The position numbers and the translations under genes were made by a program. The notes below the pieces were generated by a model that was not told the DNA's origin, made no database searches, and saw nothing but the letters and a program-made list of their open reading frames with translations. 64,000 bases of DNA from Triticum aestivum (taxonomy: Eukaryota > Streptophyta > Magnoliopsida > Poales > Poaceae): contig NC_057814.1 of the NCBI RefSeq assembly GCF_018294505.1, positions 35,128,613 to 35,192,612 on the forward strand, read 5' to 3'. Below, in pieces: positions 20,572-33,599 of the stretch (positions are counted from its first letter, which is position 1; the number at the start of each line of letters is the position of its first letter).

Positions 20572-21786
20572 ATGCCCATGACCAACCTCGGCTCTCCTTC
20601 CTCCGGCGTCTCCAGCTCCGCAACCTCGCCGAGCTCCCTCTCTTCCTCCATGGCGCCCGCTGCGGCCACCGCCTTGGCCACCTCCGTCGCCACCGCGCCG
20701 CCCTCCCTCTCCAGCACCACTCCTCCTCTCCTCCATAGCACCTCCGGCACATCTGGTTCCTAGTTCGCCCCACTGTTTTCCTCTTCTGCCCCGGCGCCCT
20801 CGGTGCCTGCTCCCCGCCACCCGATCTTCAATGATCACATTACGAACCACATCAAGTTCCTTCTGAATCCTGCCGATCACAACTATCACAAATGGAAATC
20901 TTTCTTTCTCATGGTCCTTGTCTGGTACGGGGTCACCTTTCTCATCAAACACCTACCAACCCCTAATGCCGACGCCCGGCACCTTGAGCTGGATGCTCAC
21001 GTCGCGCTCTGGATCTACGCCACTCTCGCGGATCCCCTCGTCGACCATATCGTCGGCGCCATCCGGAACAAAATCAAAGACTTCTTCCTTGCAAATCGGG
21101 TTGCTCGTTTCATGATCCTTAATCGCCAGTACCGCAATCTCAAGCAGGGCGATCTCTCTGTCACTGAGTACACTCGTCGCATGAAGCTCCTCACCGACGG
21201 CCTCGCCGACATCGACCATGCCGTCACCGAGGTGGACCTCACCACCCAGTCTCTCCACGGCCTGGACAAGCGCCTCGACACAATCCGTGTCGTCCTTGGT
21301 GACCAGGGCATGGCCTTAGACACCATGCTCTCATGTGTCGTCCTGGCCGAATAATCGATGGCGCAGCGCACTGCCGAGGAGAGCGCCTCGGCGTTCGCCC
21401 TCCCTGGCGGCGACTCTTCTGGTGGCACGGCTGCTTGCTCTTCTGGCGGCCGCTCGCAGGGTGATCGCGGGGATCGCACTCCTGACCGCGGCTCCGATCG
21501 CTCGTTTGCTCCGCCTCAGCACACCCTTGCTCGCGGTGACCGCGACAGTGACGGCGGTGACTGCAGACGTGGGCGTGGGCCACGGCCGAGGCCAACCCTC
21601 CCAGCCTCCGCCCTCTCCGTTCACGGGCTACTTCGCCACATATGGCATGGCGCTCCCTTCCCCTCGCTGCCAGGGTCCTCGGTCCTCGTCCCGGTGCTCA
21701 TGCTTATGCCTACCAGCCGCCGCCGCCCCTGCCTTCACCGTACCACCAAGCTCCTCCACCCTCTTGGGAGCACCTCGCCATGTTAA
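20572..21786 (+). pseudogene. copia gag (capsid), broken by in-frame stops
   Basis: From ATG 20572 a Ser/Thr/Pro-rich leader precedes the capsid-like segment HIKFLLNPADHNYHKWKSFF near 20840-20900. The Copia gag (UBN2-type) motif VTEYTRRMKLLTDGL lies near 21160-21200. Frame is maintained but stops occur at 20761 (TAG) and 21352 (TAA), followed by an Arg/Gly/Asp-rich nucleocapsid-like stretch. No CCHC zinc knuckle was found. The frame must shift near 21640 to reach pol. Confidence 0.85.
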
Positions 21787-22578
21787 ACGCCGCGTACAGC
21801 AACGGTGGCTTCCCCGCTAACCCCTCACCGGAATGGTACCTCGACAGTGGTGCCTCTTCTTACGTCACCGGCAACCAAGGTATCCTCACCTTGTCTAGTT
21901 CTTCCTTAAAACATGTACCGTCTAGCATACTTGTCGGCAATGGCCAACATCTCCCCATCACGGCTACTGGCTCCGCTACACTTGCCCCTCACGATTTCCA
22001 CCTTACTGATGTTCTAGTCTCACCTAATGTTGTCATTAGCCTTATATCTGTTCGTAAATTCACGAAAGATAATGTTGTTTCCGTTGAGTTTTACCCTTGT
22101 GGTTTTCTTGTGAAGCATCTTCGAACACGGAGGGTTCTCATGATCTCCATTAGCAATGGCGACCTCTACCCCTTCGTTGGCAATAACTCGTCACTGGCGT
22201 CCGCCCTCCTCGCCACCAGCTCTTCGGACTTATGGCATCGTCGCCTCAGAAACCCCGGCGCCCACTCTCTTTCCACTTTAGCTAAGGAGTTTCTACCTGA
22301 TTGTAATAAGGCTGCCCACACACCCTGTAGTGCTTGCCAACTTGCCCCCCCCCAACCTCGTCTCCCTTTTTCTTCTTCCGTTAGTCGAGCTTTTGCACCA
22401 TTTGATCTTATACATTGTGACTTGTGGATATCACCTGTTGTAACTTTCTCTGGTTTCCAATATTATCTTATTGTGTTAGATGATTTTAATCACTACTCGT
22501 GGTCGTTCCCCATGCGTAACAAGTCCGACACCTCTACCATTCTGCAACGTTTTTCCCTTTGTCCACACCCAATACAAC

Positions 22579-24047
22579 TGTTGGAGAACGTAGCAATAAT
22601 TAGGACAGGGCGTGGTGGTGGAAGTAGCGGGATTCCAATAGGGCTTCGCCAAGCGCTGCGGGAGGAGGGAGATGTGTCACGGGAGGGAGAGGGAGGCGCC
22701 AGGGCTTGGGGTGCTGCTCCCATGTGCCTCCCCACTATATATAGGGGTGGAGGGGGCTGGTTTCTTGCCCTCCAAGTCCATTGGGGCGTTGGCAAAGGTG
22801 GGGGAAAGAATCCCATCATTTCCCTTCCCCACCGATTGTTATCCCCCTTTTTTAGGGATCTTGATCTTATCCCTTCGGGATATGATCTTATTCCTTCTAA
22901 GGTGGGATCTTGGTGCGCCTTGATCAGGGGTGTGGGGCCTTGCCCCCAGTACCCACGTTCATGTGGGTCCCCCCATGCAGGTGGGCCCCACTTCGGAACC
23001 TTCTAGAACCTTCCCGGTACAATACCGAAAAATCCCGAACATTTTCCGGTGGCCAAAATAGGACTTCCCATATATAAATCTTTACCTCCGGACCATTCCG
23101 GAACTCCTCGTGACGTCCGGGATCTCATCCGGGACTCCGAACGACTTCCGGATTTCCGCATACTAATATCTCTACAACCCTAGCGTCACCGAACCTTAAG
23201 TGTGTAGACCCTACGGGTTCGGGAGACATTCAGACATGACCGAGACGACTCTCCGGTCAATAACCAACAGCGGGATCTGGATACCCATGTTGGCTCCCAC
23301 ATGTTCCACGATGATCTCATCGGATGAACCACGATGTCGAGGATTCAATCAATCCCGTATACAATTCCCTTTGTCAATCGTTACGTTACTTGCCCGAGAT
23401 TCGATCGTCGGTATCCCAATACCTTGTTTAATCTCGTTACCGGCAAGTCACTTTACTCGTACCGTAACGCATGATCCCGTGGCTAACTCCTTAGTCACAT
23501 TGAGCTCATTATGATGATGCATTACCGAGTGGGCCCAGAGATACCTCTCCGTCATACAGAGTGACAAATCCCAGTCTCGATTCGTGCCAACCCAACAGAC
23601 ACTTTCGGAGATACCTGTAGTGCACCTTTATAGCCACCCAGTTACGTTGTGACGTTTGGTACACCCAAAGCATTGCTACGGTATCCGGGAGTTGCACAAT
23701 CTCATGGTCTAAGGAAATGATACTTGACATTAGAAAAGCTCTAGCAAACGAACTACACCATCTTGTGCTATGCTTAGGATTGGGTCTTGTCCATCACATC
23801 ATTCTTCTAATGATGTGATCCCGTTATCAATGGCATCCAATGTCCATGGTCAGGAAACCATAACCATCTATTGATCAACGAGCTAGTCAACTAGAGGCTT
23901 ACTAGGGACATGTTGTGGTCTATGTATTCACACATGTATTACGGTTTCCAGTTAATACAATTATAGCATGAACAACAGACAATTATCATGAACAAGGAAA
24001 TACAATAATAATCATTTTATTATTGCCTCTAGGGCATATTTCCAACA
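22579..24047 (-). mobile_element. Solo LTR, BARE-1/WIS/Angela type, inserted in copia integrase
   Basis: On the minus strand it begins TGTTGGAAATATGCCC and ends with ...CTCCAACA. The perfect 5-bp TSD ACAAC flanks it (22574-22578 and 24048-24052). It is 1469 bp and contains no internal region, so it is a recombination product of a full element. Confidence 0.95.
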
Positions 24048-26448
24048 ACAACGTCCTCATCAAAGCCATGCAATGTGACAATGGCGGCGAATTCATCAAC
24101 TCCACCCTCCACATGTTCTTCTCTTCTAACGGCATTGCCTATCGCTTCTCTTGCCCCCATACGTCTCCCCAAAACGCAAGGTTGAACGCCTCATTCGTAC
24201 TACAAATGACATTGTACGCACCCTTCTCTTTCAAGCTAATCTTACTCCACCATTTTGGGTAGAAGCTCTCCACACAGCGACATATCTTCTCAACCGCCGT
24301 CCATCACGCACCATTGCCCACAGCACACCCTACTATCTTCTTCATGGCACCCATCCCACGTACGAGCATCTCCGTGTATTCAGTTGCCTCTCCTTCCCAC
24401 ACACTTCCGCCACTATGGATCACAAATTATTCCCTCATTCCATTCGTTGCATATTCTTAGGTTATCCTCTCGAACACAAGGGATACAAGTGCTTTGACCT
24501 CGCCTTCCGCCGCGTCATTGTCTCCAGACATGTCATTTTGGATGAAACCTGCTTTCTATACACGCCACCTCCAAACCTTACGTCCACAGAAAATCCTGTC
24601 GCCCGTATCCCACCTACCCCCCACAACCCCGATCCGCCCAATCCGGCAACCTCGTACGGACCTCACCCAATCCGTCCGGACGCCCTTCCCTCGGATCCCC
24701 CGCCTGGCCCCACCTTGTCCTGCACGCCTGTCCACTCTTGTCACGACTCCCCCACCTCCCTGGCTCCCCCACATGGGCTTCCCGCACTGGTTGCATGCCT
24801 TCCACTGAGTCCGGACCTACCACCACCCAGACCGCATCACCCTCCACCCAATCGCCTCCTTCCGCGCCTGTCGCGTCGGCCAGCCCACCTGTGACCGCAG
24901 CCTCCTCCCTTCGCCAGCCTGACCGTTCTGCCCATCCTGCCATTAGCCCCCCCGCATCCACCTCGAACTCCTCGGCGCCATGCACGCCTCCCCGCCGCCC
25001 CCCACAACGTGCTATAGCCAATGCACCACCACAAGAATAGACACAAAATGTCCACTCGCTCCAAATCAGGTTTTTGCATTCCTAAAAGACTTTTTCTCGC
25101 CCACACCACTCCTACCACTATTTCACCCATTCCACCAACCTATAAATCAGACCTCAGAGACCCAAATTGGCGACAAGCAATGCTAGATGAATACAATGCT
25201 TTAATGAACAACTATACTTGGTCTTTGGTGCCTAAACCTGCAGGTGTGAATGTGGTCACGGGGAAATGGATTTTTCGGCATAAGTTCAACATGGATGGCT
25301 CCTTAGCACATTACAAGGCTCGTTGGGTCGTGCGTGGTTTCACTCAACGTGAAGGTGTGGATTATGAGGACACGTTCAGTCCTGTAGTTAAGCTGGCTAT
25401 ACAATTCGGGTGGTCTTGAGTCTTGCTACATCCAAGTCCTGGCCTATTCATCAAATGGATGTCAAAAATGTGTTTCTTCAGGGTGATCTCACTGAAATAG
25501 TGTATTGCTCTCAGCCGGCCGGGTTTGTGGATTCTACTCATCCCGATCATGTTTGCCACCTCCACAAGTCACTATATGGCCTCAAGCAAGCACCAAGTAC
25601 ATGGTTTCTTCGCTTCAAGTCCTTCTTGCTGTCCATTGGATTTTGTGCCTCCAAGAGTGTCACCTCACTGTTCATCCTTCAATGTGGTATGTCTTTGGCT
25701 TATTTGCTCGTTTATGTCGACCACGCTTACACTCCACCATATGATTTCATCCCTCAAATCTGAGTTCTCCATGTCGAACTTGGGTCCCCTACACAATTTT
25801 CTCGGCATCAATGTTACACCCAACCATTCCGGCCTCTTTCTTTGTCAGCAGCAATATACCCTTGAAATCTTAGGGTGCGCAAACATCTTGAACTGCAAAC
25901 CAGTATCTAGACCCATTGACACCAGCTCAAAGCTCTCTCTTGCTGCTGGCAACCTCCTCTCCAATCCCACCTACTATTGCAGTCTTGCTGGAGCACTACA
26001 GTACCTCACCTTATCCCGTCCGGACACATCATATGCGGTACAAGTGTTTATTCATGCATGCGCCTCCCGACACCCACATGCAGCTCATCCAGCGGATTCT
26101 TCAGTATTCGCAAAGGTACTTCACATTACGGGCTTCAGTTCTACAAGTCCTCTTCCATGGATCTCATTGCCTACACTGACGCCGATTGGGCAGGGTGCCC
26201 GGACACACGAAAGTCCACGTCAGGCTTTTGTATCTTCCTCGGGTCCAACCTCATCTCTTGGTCATCTAAGCGCCAATCGACTGTCTCACATTTCAGTGCA
26301 GAGGCAGAGTACAGAGGTGTGGCCAACTGCATTGCCGAGTCTTCTTGGTTGCGATAGCTCCTCCGCGAACTCCAGTGCCCACTGCAGCGGGCCACTGTGG
26401 TCTATTGTGACAACGTCAGCGCATCTTACCTTGCATGCAACCCAGCCC

Positions 26449-28067
26449 TGAAGGAAATATGCCCTAGAGGCAATAATAAAGTTATTATTTATTTCCTTAT
26501 ATCATGATAAATGTTTATTATTAATGCTAGAATTGTATTAACCGGAAACATAATACTTGTGTGAATACATAGACAAACACAGTGTCACTAGTATGCCTCT
26601 ACTTGACTAGCTTGTTGATCAAAGATGGTTATGTTTCGTAATAGACATGAGTTGTCATTTATTAACGGGATCACATCATTAGGAGAATGATGTGATTGAC
26701 TTGACCCATTCCGTTAGCTTAGCACTCGATCGTTTAGTATGTTGCTATTGCTTTCTTCATGACTTATACATGTTCCTATGACTATGAGATTATGCAACTC
26801 CCATTTACCAGAGGAACACTTTGTGTGCTACCAAATGTCACAACGTAACTGGGTGATTATAAAGGTGCTCTACAGGTGTCTCCGAAGGTACTTGTTGGGT
26901 TGCGGGATGATGTATTACGAAACGAGTAAAGAGACTTGCCGATAACGAGATTGAACTAGGTATTGAGATACCGACGATCGAATCTCGGGCAAGTAACATA
27001 CCGATGACAAAGGGAACAACGTATGTTGTTATGCGGTCTGACCGATAAAGATCTTCGTTGAATATGTGGGAGCCAATATGAGCATCCAGGTTCCGCTATT
27101 GGTTATTGACCGGAGACGTGTCTCGGTCATGTCTACATAGTTCTCGAACCCGTAGGGTCTGCACGCTTAACGTTTCGATGACGGTTATATTATGAGTTTA
27201 TATGTTTTGATGTACCGAAGGTTGTTCGGAGTCCCGGATGTGATCACGAACATGACGAGGAGTCTCGAAATGGTCGAGACATGAAGATTGATATATTGGA
27301 AGCCTATATTTGGATATGGGAAGTGTTCCGGGTGAAATCGGGATTTTACCGGAGTACCGAGGGGTTACCGGAACCCCCCGGGGGCTTAATGGGCCATAGT
27401 GGGCCTTTGTGGAGAAGAGGAGAGGCGGCCAGGGCAGGGCTGCGCGCCCCTCCCCCCTAGTCCGAATAGGACAAGGAGAGCGGGGCGGCGCCCCCCCTTT
27501 CCTTCCTCTCTCCCTCCTCTTTCCCCCTCCACTCCTAATCCAACTAGGAAAAGGGAGGGAGTCCTACTCCCGGTGGGAGTAGGACTCCACCTGGCGCGCC
27601 CCTCCTGGCCGGCCGCACCTCCCCCCTTGCTCCTTTATATACAGGGGTAGGGGGGCACCCTAGACACACAACAATTGATCGTTTGATCTTTTAGCCGTGT
27701 GCGGTGCCCCCCTCCACCATAGTCCACCTCGATAATACTGTAACGGTGCTTAGGCGAAGCCCTACGTCGGTAGAACATCATCGTCACCACGCCGTCGTGC
27801 TGACGAAACTCTCCCTCAACACTCGGCTGGATCGGAGTTCGAGGGACGTCATCGGGCTGAACGTGTGCTGAACTCAGAGGTGTCGTGCGTTCGGTACTTG
27901 ATCGGTCGGATCGTGAAGACGTACGACTACATCAACCGCGTTGTGCTAACGCTTCCTCTTTCGGTCTACGAGTGTACGTGGACAACACTCTCCCCTCTCG
28001 TTGCTATGCATCACCATGATCTTGCGTGTGCGTAGGAATTTTTTTGAAATTATTACGTTCCCCAACA
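26449..28067 (+). mobile_element. Solo LTR, BARE-1/WIS/Angela type, inserted in copia RNase H
   Basis: It starts TGAAGGAAATATGCCC and ends TTACGTTCCCCAACA, 1619 bp. TSD is AGCCC on the left (26444-26448) and AGTCC on the right (28068-28072). The right copy restores the host reading (..NPVQHQR..), which shows that the left copy mutated. A tatatac TATA-like box lies near 27635-27641. Confidence 0.93.
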
Positions 28068-28277
28068 AGTCCAGCATCAACGCACCGAGCACATCAAGAT
28101 TGGTCTTCATTTCGTGCGTGATCGTGTCGCCTTGGGAGAGGCTTGTGTGTTGCATGTTCCGTCGACCTCATAGTTTGCTGATGTGTTCACCAAAGGGCTG
28201 TCGTCGCCTGTTTTTCATGAATTCAGATCCAGCCTCAACGTCCATGTGCATGGAGTTCCGGCTGGGGGGGGGGGGTG

Positions 28278-28445
28278 TGTTGAATTGTGTTGTAACGTTA
28301 CACTAGCTGTGCATGTCCTTGTAGATAGGATCCACGACACCCAGGCCCGCGTGCCTACATTGTAGGGGCGATCGCCTCCATCTCCTGTATATATGGCATG
28401 TAATCTGTAACAGTAAATCAACAGAGAGAATTATTCCTTCCAACT
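28278..28445 (+). repeat. 3' LTR of the copia element
   Basis: 168 bp, directly preceded by a long G-run (28264-28275) that serves as polypurine tract, and followed by TSD AAAAT. Confidence 0.93.
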
Positions 28446-28450
28446 AAAAT

Positions 28451-29141
28451 GTTCATAGATTGATATCGATGTTAATGCCTTTTGGTGGTTTTTTTGTTCT
28501 TACTCTTGGTTGTGTAGGAATTTCAAAGCACTCACTGATCACTCAAAACCGTCAATCCAATGTTAAGATGCGCTGAACGATCTCACGACTAGAACCTCTC
28601 GTTCCTCCCCTAACCCTTGACGGCTAGGGTAAACTCTCCCCTCTAGACATCGCCAGCGAGCCCGTGGATTTGGCTCCCCTCTGACTGCAGCACACGGTGG
28701 CCGATGGCAGGAGGAGAGTCTCGGTGCCTTCACTCCGGCTAGTAGTTTAGGTTAGTGTTTTTTAGTCCTCGCAGATGCGGCAATAGGGCTGATGGCGGCG
28801 CTTCTTCTTTGAGTTTGTCCTCCGGGCTCCGATTCTCCTCGAGTTCGTCCATCTGTACGTAGTCGACGGAGCTCCGACGTAGATTACTACCATCACTTTG
28901 TGTCCTTGAATTTGCAAGCTACGGGTCAGCCATCGTTCTTCCATGAACCCTACATCTGAGTGGTCGCCACCATCCTACACACCGACACAACTTCCCAAGA
29001 CTATGATCCATGACTTAATTCATGTTGAAAGGAACTCTAGATGTTCCCTAGAGGATGGGGTGAATACAAATTTTAAAATAGTTGCAGATTTGGCTTAATT
29101 CTAACACATGGTTAAACTAGTTGAATTATTTTTAAGGATAA
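28451..29141. other. Intergenic sequence between copia and Helitron
   Basis: No intact gene. 28560-28980 is GC-richer with aaccctagc-like and ggcgacg-like motifs of the kind found in retroposon 5' leaders, but no boundaries or TSD could be found. Confidence 0.4.
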
Positions 29142-32100
29142 CTAGCAGAGTGGCCCGCTCGATGCGCGGGCTAGAAATTTAGAAAGTTCATAATGAGAGT
29201 TTACTATTCGTTTGTGTAGAGAATAACTGAAATCAATTGTGAATATAAAATCTCATTGTTTGTAGTTACAAAGAACTTGCGAGGGTGCCATCTATAGTGT
29301 GTTGAAAGTAGGGTTCATATTATAGGTTTTGTTATACTATAGCCATCGTGAATATCAATAAAATATCATATTCTATAATTGCGGAATAATGATTTATAAG
29401 AACACCATATTAGTGTATAATTTTTACGTGTCATTCATGCAGAATACTGCACGCCTTTGAAAATTCAGCTTTACATATCGAGCTAGCTGATATTTCGATA
29501 TGGTACAAATATTAGACACTTGGAGTGACGACTCAAATTAGAATCCATAGTTTGTACTTGACATTGGATGTGAAAATATTAATATCAATGTGGTGCAAAA
29601 TATTAATAAAATAGGGTGAACCAAAGTAGTGAATGTAGTTCACTTGGTTAAGGATGTGACCATACAACGTACCAACCCTAGTTGAAGTCTTCTTCCATGT
29701 TGTTTATATATATTGTGAAGATGTATGGGTTGGCACTATAATAAGGTGAACTTGATAATGGTACATACAATTGTGAAGAGCTGTCATTCATGTGGTCTAC
29801 AAAATTAGTTTCTTTGTGTTTGCTTTACTGTGAGATGCCTAGTCTGATTCTCTTTTTCTATCTCGTCATGTGTATTTATAATTAGAATAAATATCACGTG
29901 TTAAGAATATATATGATGAAATAATGTAAGATGATAATATCACCATGAAAAATATATGAATGTTCATCTAGGTGCTTATAGAGCATATAAATATTTATGT
30001 AATATTTTGAGTCAAATAACAAAAGGAATTGATTAAAATACAAAAGAATCCATCCATGTTCACTTTTTGGCCCAATAAAAATGATGTTTTATTTGTCTCG
30101 GTCTTCTTCTTCTCTTTCCCTCACCCGTTTGAAAATGCATCACATTCTAGAAATTGTTTCAATTACCAATATATAGGTCTGATCATTAGTTTTGTATATG
30201 AATCTATTGTTAAAAAGTAAATTTCTTCTAAGTGTGTTGTTTTTTCTTAAAAAGTAATCTTATAACTTTGGTTGGACAGTTCTTAATAAAATGTTAATGC
30301 ATAGAAAATCATTTGATGACACATGTTCATGGGTGTTATCTACTCTGCAACATTTGTAATACCTAATAGATAAAATATGAAACCACTTTTCATGATGGAT
30401 CGAATGGTATTAATTTTTTATTGTGGATATTGGTATATCTTTCTACAAACTCAGTCAAACATGCACTCGTTTGACTTTTGAAAAAAAATACACCTTATAT
30501 ATATAAAAGAATGGAGGGATTATGTCGGAACACACTTACACATTTGCCTTTATCTATTTCCTTTCACTCTCTCATCGCTCCACCGTTGTTCAACCTGCAC
30601 ATCCTATGTCCTTTGTCACATGTATTTGTTGTATGATATGACAGGATGACCACGCTTGCTTGGAGAACATATTTACAACATTTATTTTCAAAATTATCCA
30701 TTGATTTTACTACGTCTCTTTGCCCTCGAAATCATTTCAATTAGCTCCGAAGCAGAAAACACTTCCTTAGTAGCAAACCAGATAGAACATCAGGGCGATG
30801 TCTCGAATCTTGCACATCACCTTTGGTTTCCTCTCATTACTAACCAACTATTATGATTTTATTTGCTAAGGATGAAAATGTATTGTTGTATAACGGGATG
30901 CATATTCCAGGTACTTTAGAAACAAAGCACAAACACAGAGGTATATTCTAGGTCTTAACCAACCTTTAAAGTAGAAGGGACATTGGCTTAAGTCCATGAT
31001 CAATTATCAACACATAATACTCCCAGCATCTTGGCATTGTTGTGGTACATAGACGTGTTGGTATGTTGCTAGGAATTAGCAGATGACAATGCAAATTTAG
31101 ACCGCAGGCTTTGATGACCGAGGTTCTCTCATTCCATGATATGCTTGATAGATCGAGGGTCGTGCACGACAATACTCAATTCAGTTTTCTAATTGACACA
31201 TTGTGTCAGATTATTTATGTTTTAAAATTCGTATGGAAGGTGGGAGTCCAAATCAAAGGCAGATTATCTTTTATGAGGAAATATATTTTTGCAATATTTT
31301 GAAGAAATGTATTGGCCATGCCACATTCTCCTAATGCCTAATTAGTCACAAACCATGTATGTTATCTCTTATACTTTGTTTCATCTAGTAGATCCATATG
31401 CTTAATCACATGAACGACCACCTCACATGAACAACCACCTCACATGAACGACTACATAGTACGTTGCTGAACACTACGGCTATATTTGTGTAACTTTGGT
31501 CTCATTATGTTCTCAGTTTGTCCAACTAAGTACTAACAGGGTTGTATGTTTCTCAGCCACACTCGATGGAAGTAGCTGCCATGCCAACGTCTAATTTTTT
31601 CATGCCGAAGCACTGTTCTCATGCAAAAAATAGTATTGTACGTATCCTGTCCAATTTGTCTTTGACGACTGAAGAATCTAGTTTTTTTTTCAGGTTTTCC
31701 GTGCTATTTTCTTTTGGAAGATGCTTTTTTAAACACATGTACGTGTATATTTGTCACCATAAATCATCTCAGACCCACCACTTTATACATGCATGTTAAG
31801 AATAACGTAGGGATATTCTAAGTATGGCGCTGTTCCATCCAAAAAAAAAACAGTATGGAACTGTTTTTTTTCTTCTCCCAAAGATGCACGCTATTTATCT
31901 TCTCCATGGATCCGCTGTAGCTACCGCTCCTCCTTATTATTTTTTTCTGATTGTACCTATGGCTGGCCTACCGCTCCTTCTTATTATCTTTTTCTGATCG
32001 TACCTACGGCTGCCCTTTTTTTACGTGATTAGAGATCTCTTTTGATCTGGTTTTTTTTTCCTTTTGAAGGTACCTGCCGGGATTCTCAAAAAAAAAAAAG

Positions 32101-32407
32101 TTACCTGGCGCTGATCTTTTACATGACGTGACAGAATTAGGAGATCTTTTTTTTAACTGGTAAGAGATCTCTTCTGATATGCTAAAATTAAGAGTTCTGA
32201 TTCTAAAAAAAATAAGAGTTCTAGTCCACAACGTTTTAACATGGTGTGGGTCCACATTGATTTATGAAGATCTAAGGGTCGTGTTTTGTAGATTAATAGA
32301 GGGTCCACCAGATCAATGACCGGATGTTTCAGATTTTTGTGGTAATTTCTAACATATTTATCTTTTTCTGGTTAACCCGTCAAGTACTTTATATATATAT
32401 AAATAGA
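29142..32407 (-). mobile_element. Non-autonomous Helitron (3.27 kb)
   Basis: On the minus strand it starts TCTATTTATATATATATAAA (from 32407) and ends with a short hairpin GCCCGC-gcatcga-GCGGGC, a spacer, and CTAG at 29142-29145. The ends sit between host A and T without duplication. TC...CTRR ends, a 3' hairpin and A^T insertion are the defining Helitron features. The interior is AT-rich and encodes no Rep/helicase protein. Its short ORFs are not recognisable. Small local repeats lie inside: a 17-bp unit (catgaac(g/a)accacctca) three times at about 31408-31456, and a 45-bp duplication near 31927-32017. Confidence 0.85.
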
Positions 32408-33151
32408 TATGCTAGGGTCAACTAAGTGTACCAACAATCCAAACTATTTATAGAATATATCAAAATATTAGCAAGTAAAATGACATTATTGTCCCATAGT
32501 TTTAGAATTCAAGCTCTTAGCTCTTTTCAATCATTTAACTTTGCCTTCTTCGCGTGGACATCCAACTGAATTTGCGATCCATTTTTTCAAGTCAAAATAT
32601 CCACCCCAGCAGCGCCACCCCTAACTTAGCTTGTGTTGAGACAAATTTTAACAAGATTTATCTAGATCATCAAGTTACTGAGACAACCTTTTCTTCTCTT
32701 CCTTGAAGGCACGGTCAACATTTCAGCTTCACTTCCTAAGTTTAAGCCTAGCTAGAGCTAATCCTGAATGCCATTCTTCAATGGAATTTATGCCTACAAC
32801 TGTTGGATAATTTTTGTTTGCATCTCTAAGTAACCAGCTAAGCTCAAACTTGAAATTAAAGTTTTTACGATTTCTTATCCTAGTATCCTCCACCAATGGT
32901 GTATGATCCGAATATCCCTACGTATGTCAATAAGATGAAGGGAACTTAGCCAGTGAGTCAGCAGTTACAAGAACCCTCTGTTTATTATTGACATGGTTGT
33001 TATGATCATTGTAGTTGCTAAAGTTTGTATTAGCCAATCATAACTCTATGAGATCGCAGTTTTCAATATAAAGTTCAGTTTTTCAAATAAGTCAGGATAA
33101 AATGGTAGTATAACAATGACACGCTTTCCGGTAAAGGGTAGTAAAAATCCT

Positions 33152-33189
<38 letters not shown>

Positions 33190-33599
33190 CTCTCCTTTTT
33201 CTCCCAAGAAAGCATTCTCCTCAATTCCATCGAAGGTTGTGATTACTCTTCTCCTCGGGTCTTCTAATTAGGTAAAAACACCATAAAAAGTGTGAATTTT
33301 TATTGGCATTCACATTTGGTAGCACCACCACACACGGAAGCTTCTTTTTGTCCTCAAGAATGAGCCATCACACATATGGTTACTATATTCACTCAGAAAA
33401 AATTACGAAGAGATTCCACTGAAAGATGTTATCTTGTATAAGAAATTTAGCACATGAATTCCCCTCTTCCACCTATTAGACCTTCATATCCACACTCTCT
33501 AACCCCTACAAGTAGACAGGCCCAGAACGACCACTAGAAGTAACTGTTAGAAGAAGAAAAATCTTGATTAAACAAGATGGGTACACACACGCGCCGCCC
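32408..33599. other. Intergenic sequence with poly-G run
   Basis: AT-rich, no gene recognised; it holds the homopolymer at 33152-33189. Confidence 0.4.
33152..33189 (+). repeat. Poly-G homopolymer, 38 nt
   Basis: An uninterrupted run of G lies between aaaaatcct and ctctcctttt. Its length is probably uncertain, because such runs are hard to sequence. Confidence 0.9.

Larger units (their letters stand above)
21642..28277 (+). pseudogene. copia pol: protease, integrase, reverse transcriptase, RNase H (split and mutated)
   Basis: Protease WYLDSGASSYVTG lies near 21836. The pre-integrase domain (LWHRRL..CSACQ) lies near 22230-22350. Integrase catalytic Asp is in IHCDLW (about 22413), then the first solo LTR intervenes, then the second Asp in QCDNGGEF (about 24071) and the Glu in KVERLIRTTND (about 24178, after a frameshift). 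RT starts with WRQAMLDEYNAL near 25165 and continues through KARWVVRGFTQREGVDYEDTFSPV, a frameshift at about 25400, and LYGLKQAP. The catalytic YVDD reads YVDH at 25712-25723. RNase H has YTDADWAGCPDTRKSTSG (about 26170) and SAEAEYRGVA; the second solo LTR splits it after the CDNVSASYLACNP motif. The tail (HIKIGLHFVRDRVALGE) contains a TAG. Confidence 0.9.
20390..28445 (+). mobile_element. Full-length Ty1/copia element with short LTRs, interrupted by two solo LTRs
   Basis: Two 168-bp LTRs (20390-20557 and 28278-28445) differ at only three positions by eye (about 98% identity) and are flanked by the 5-bp TSD AAAAT (20385-20389 and 28446-28450). A Met-tRNA-type primer binding site (tggtatcag, 20558-20566) follows the 5' LTR. 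A G-rich purine tract (about 28262-28277) precedes the 3' LTR. Gag, protease, integrase, RT and RNase H occur in copia order but are broken. Removing the two inserted solo LTRs leaves about 4.96 kb, a normal copia size. Confidence 0.95.

Noticed and set aside
21331..21624. Minus-strand ORFs opposite copia gag
   Set aside because: They are frame shadows of the GC-rich gag region and show no independent similarity.
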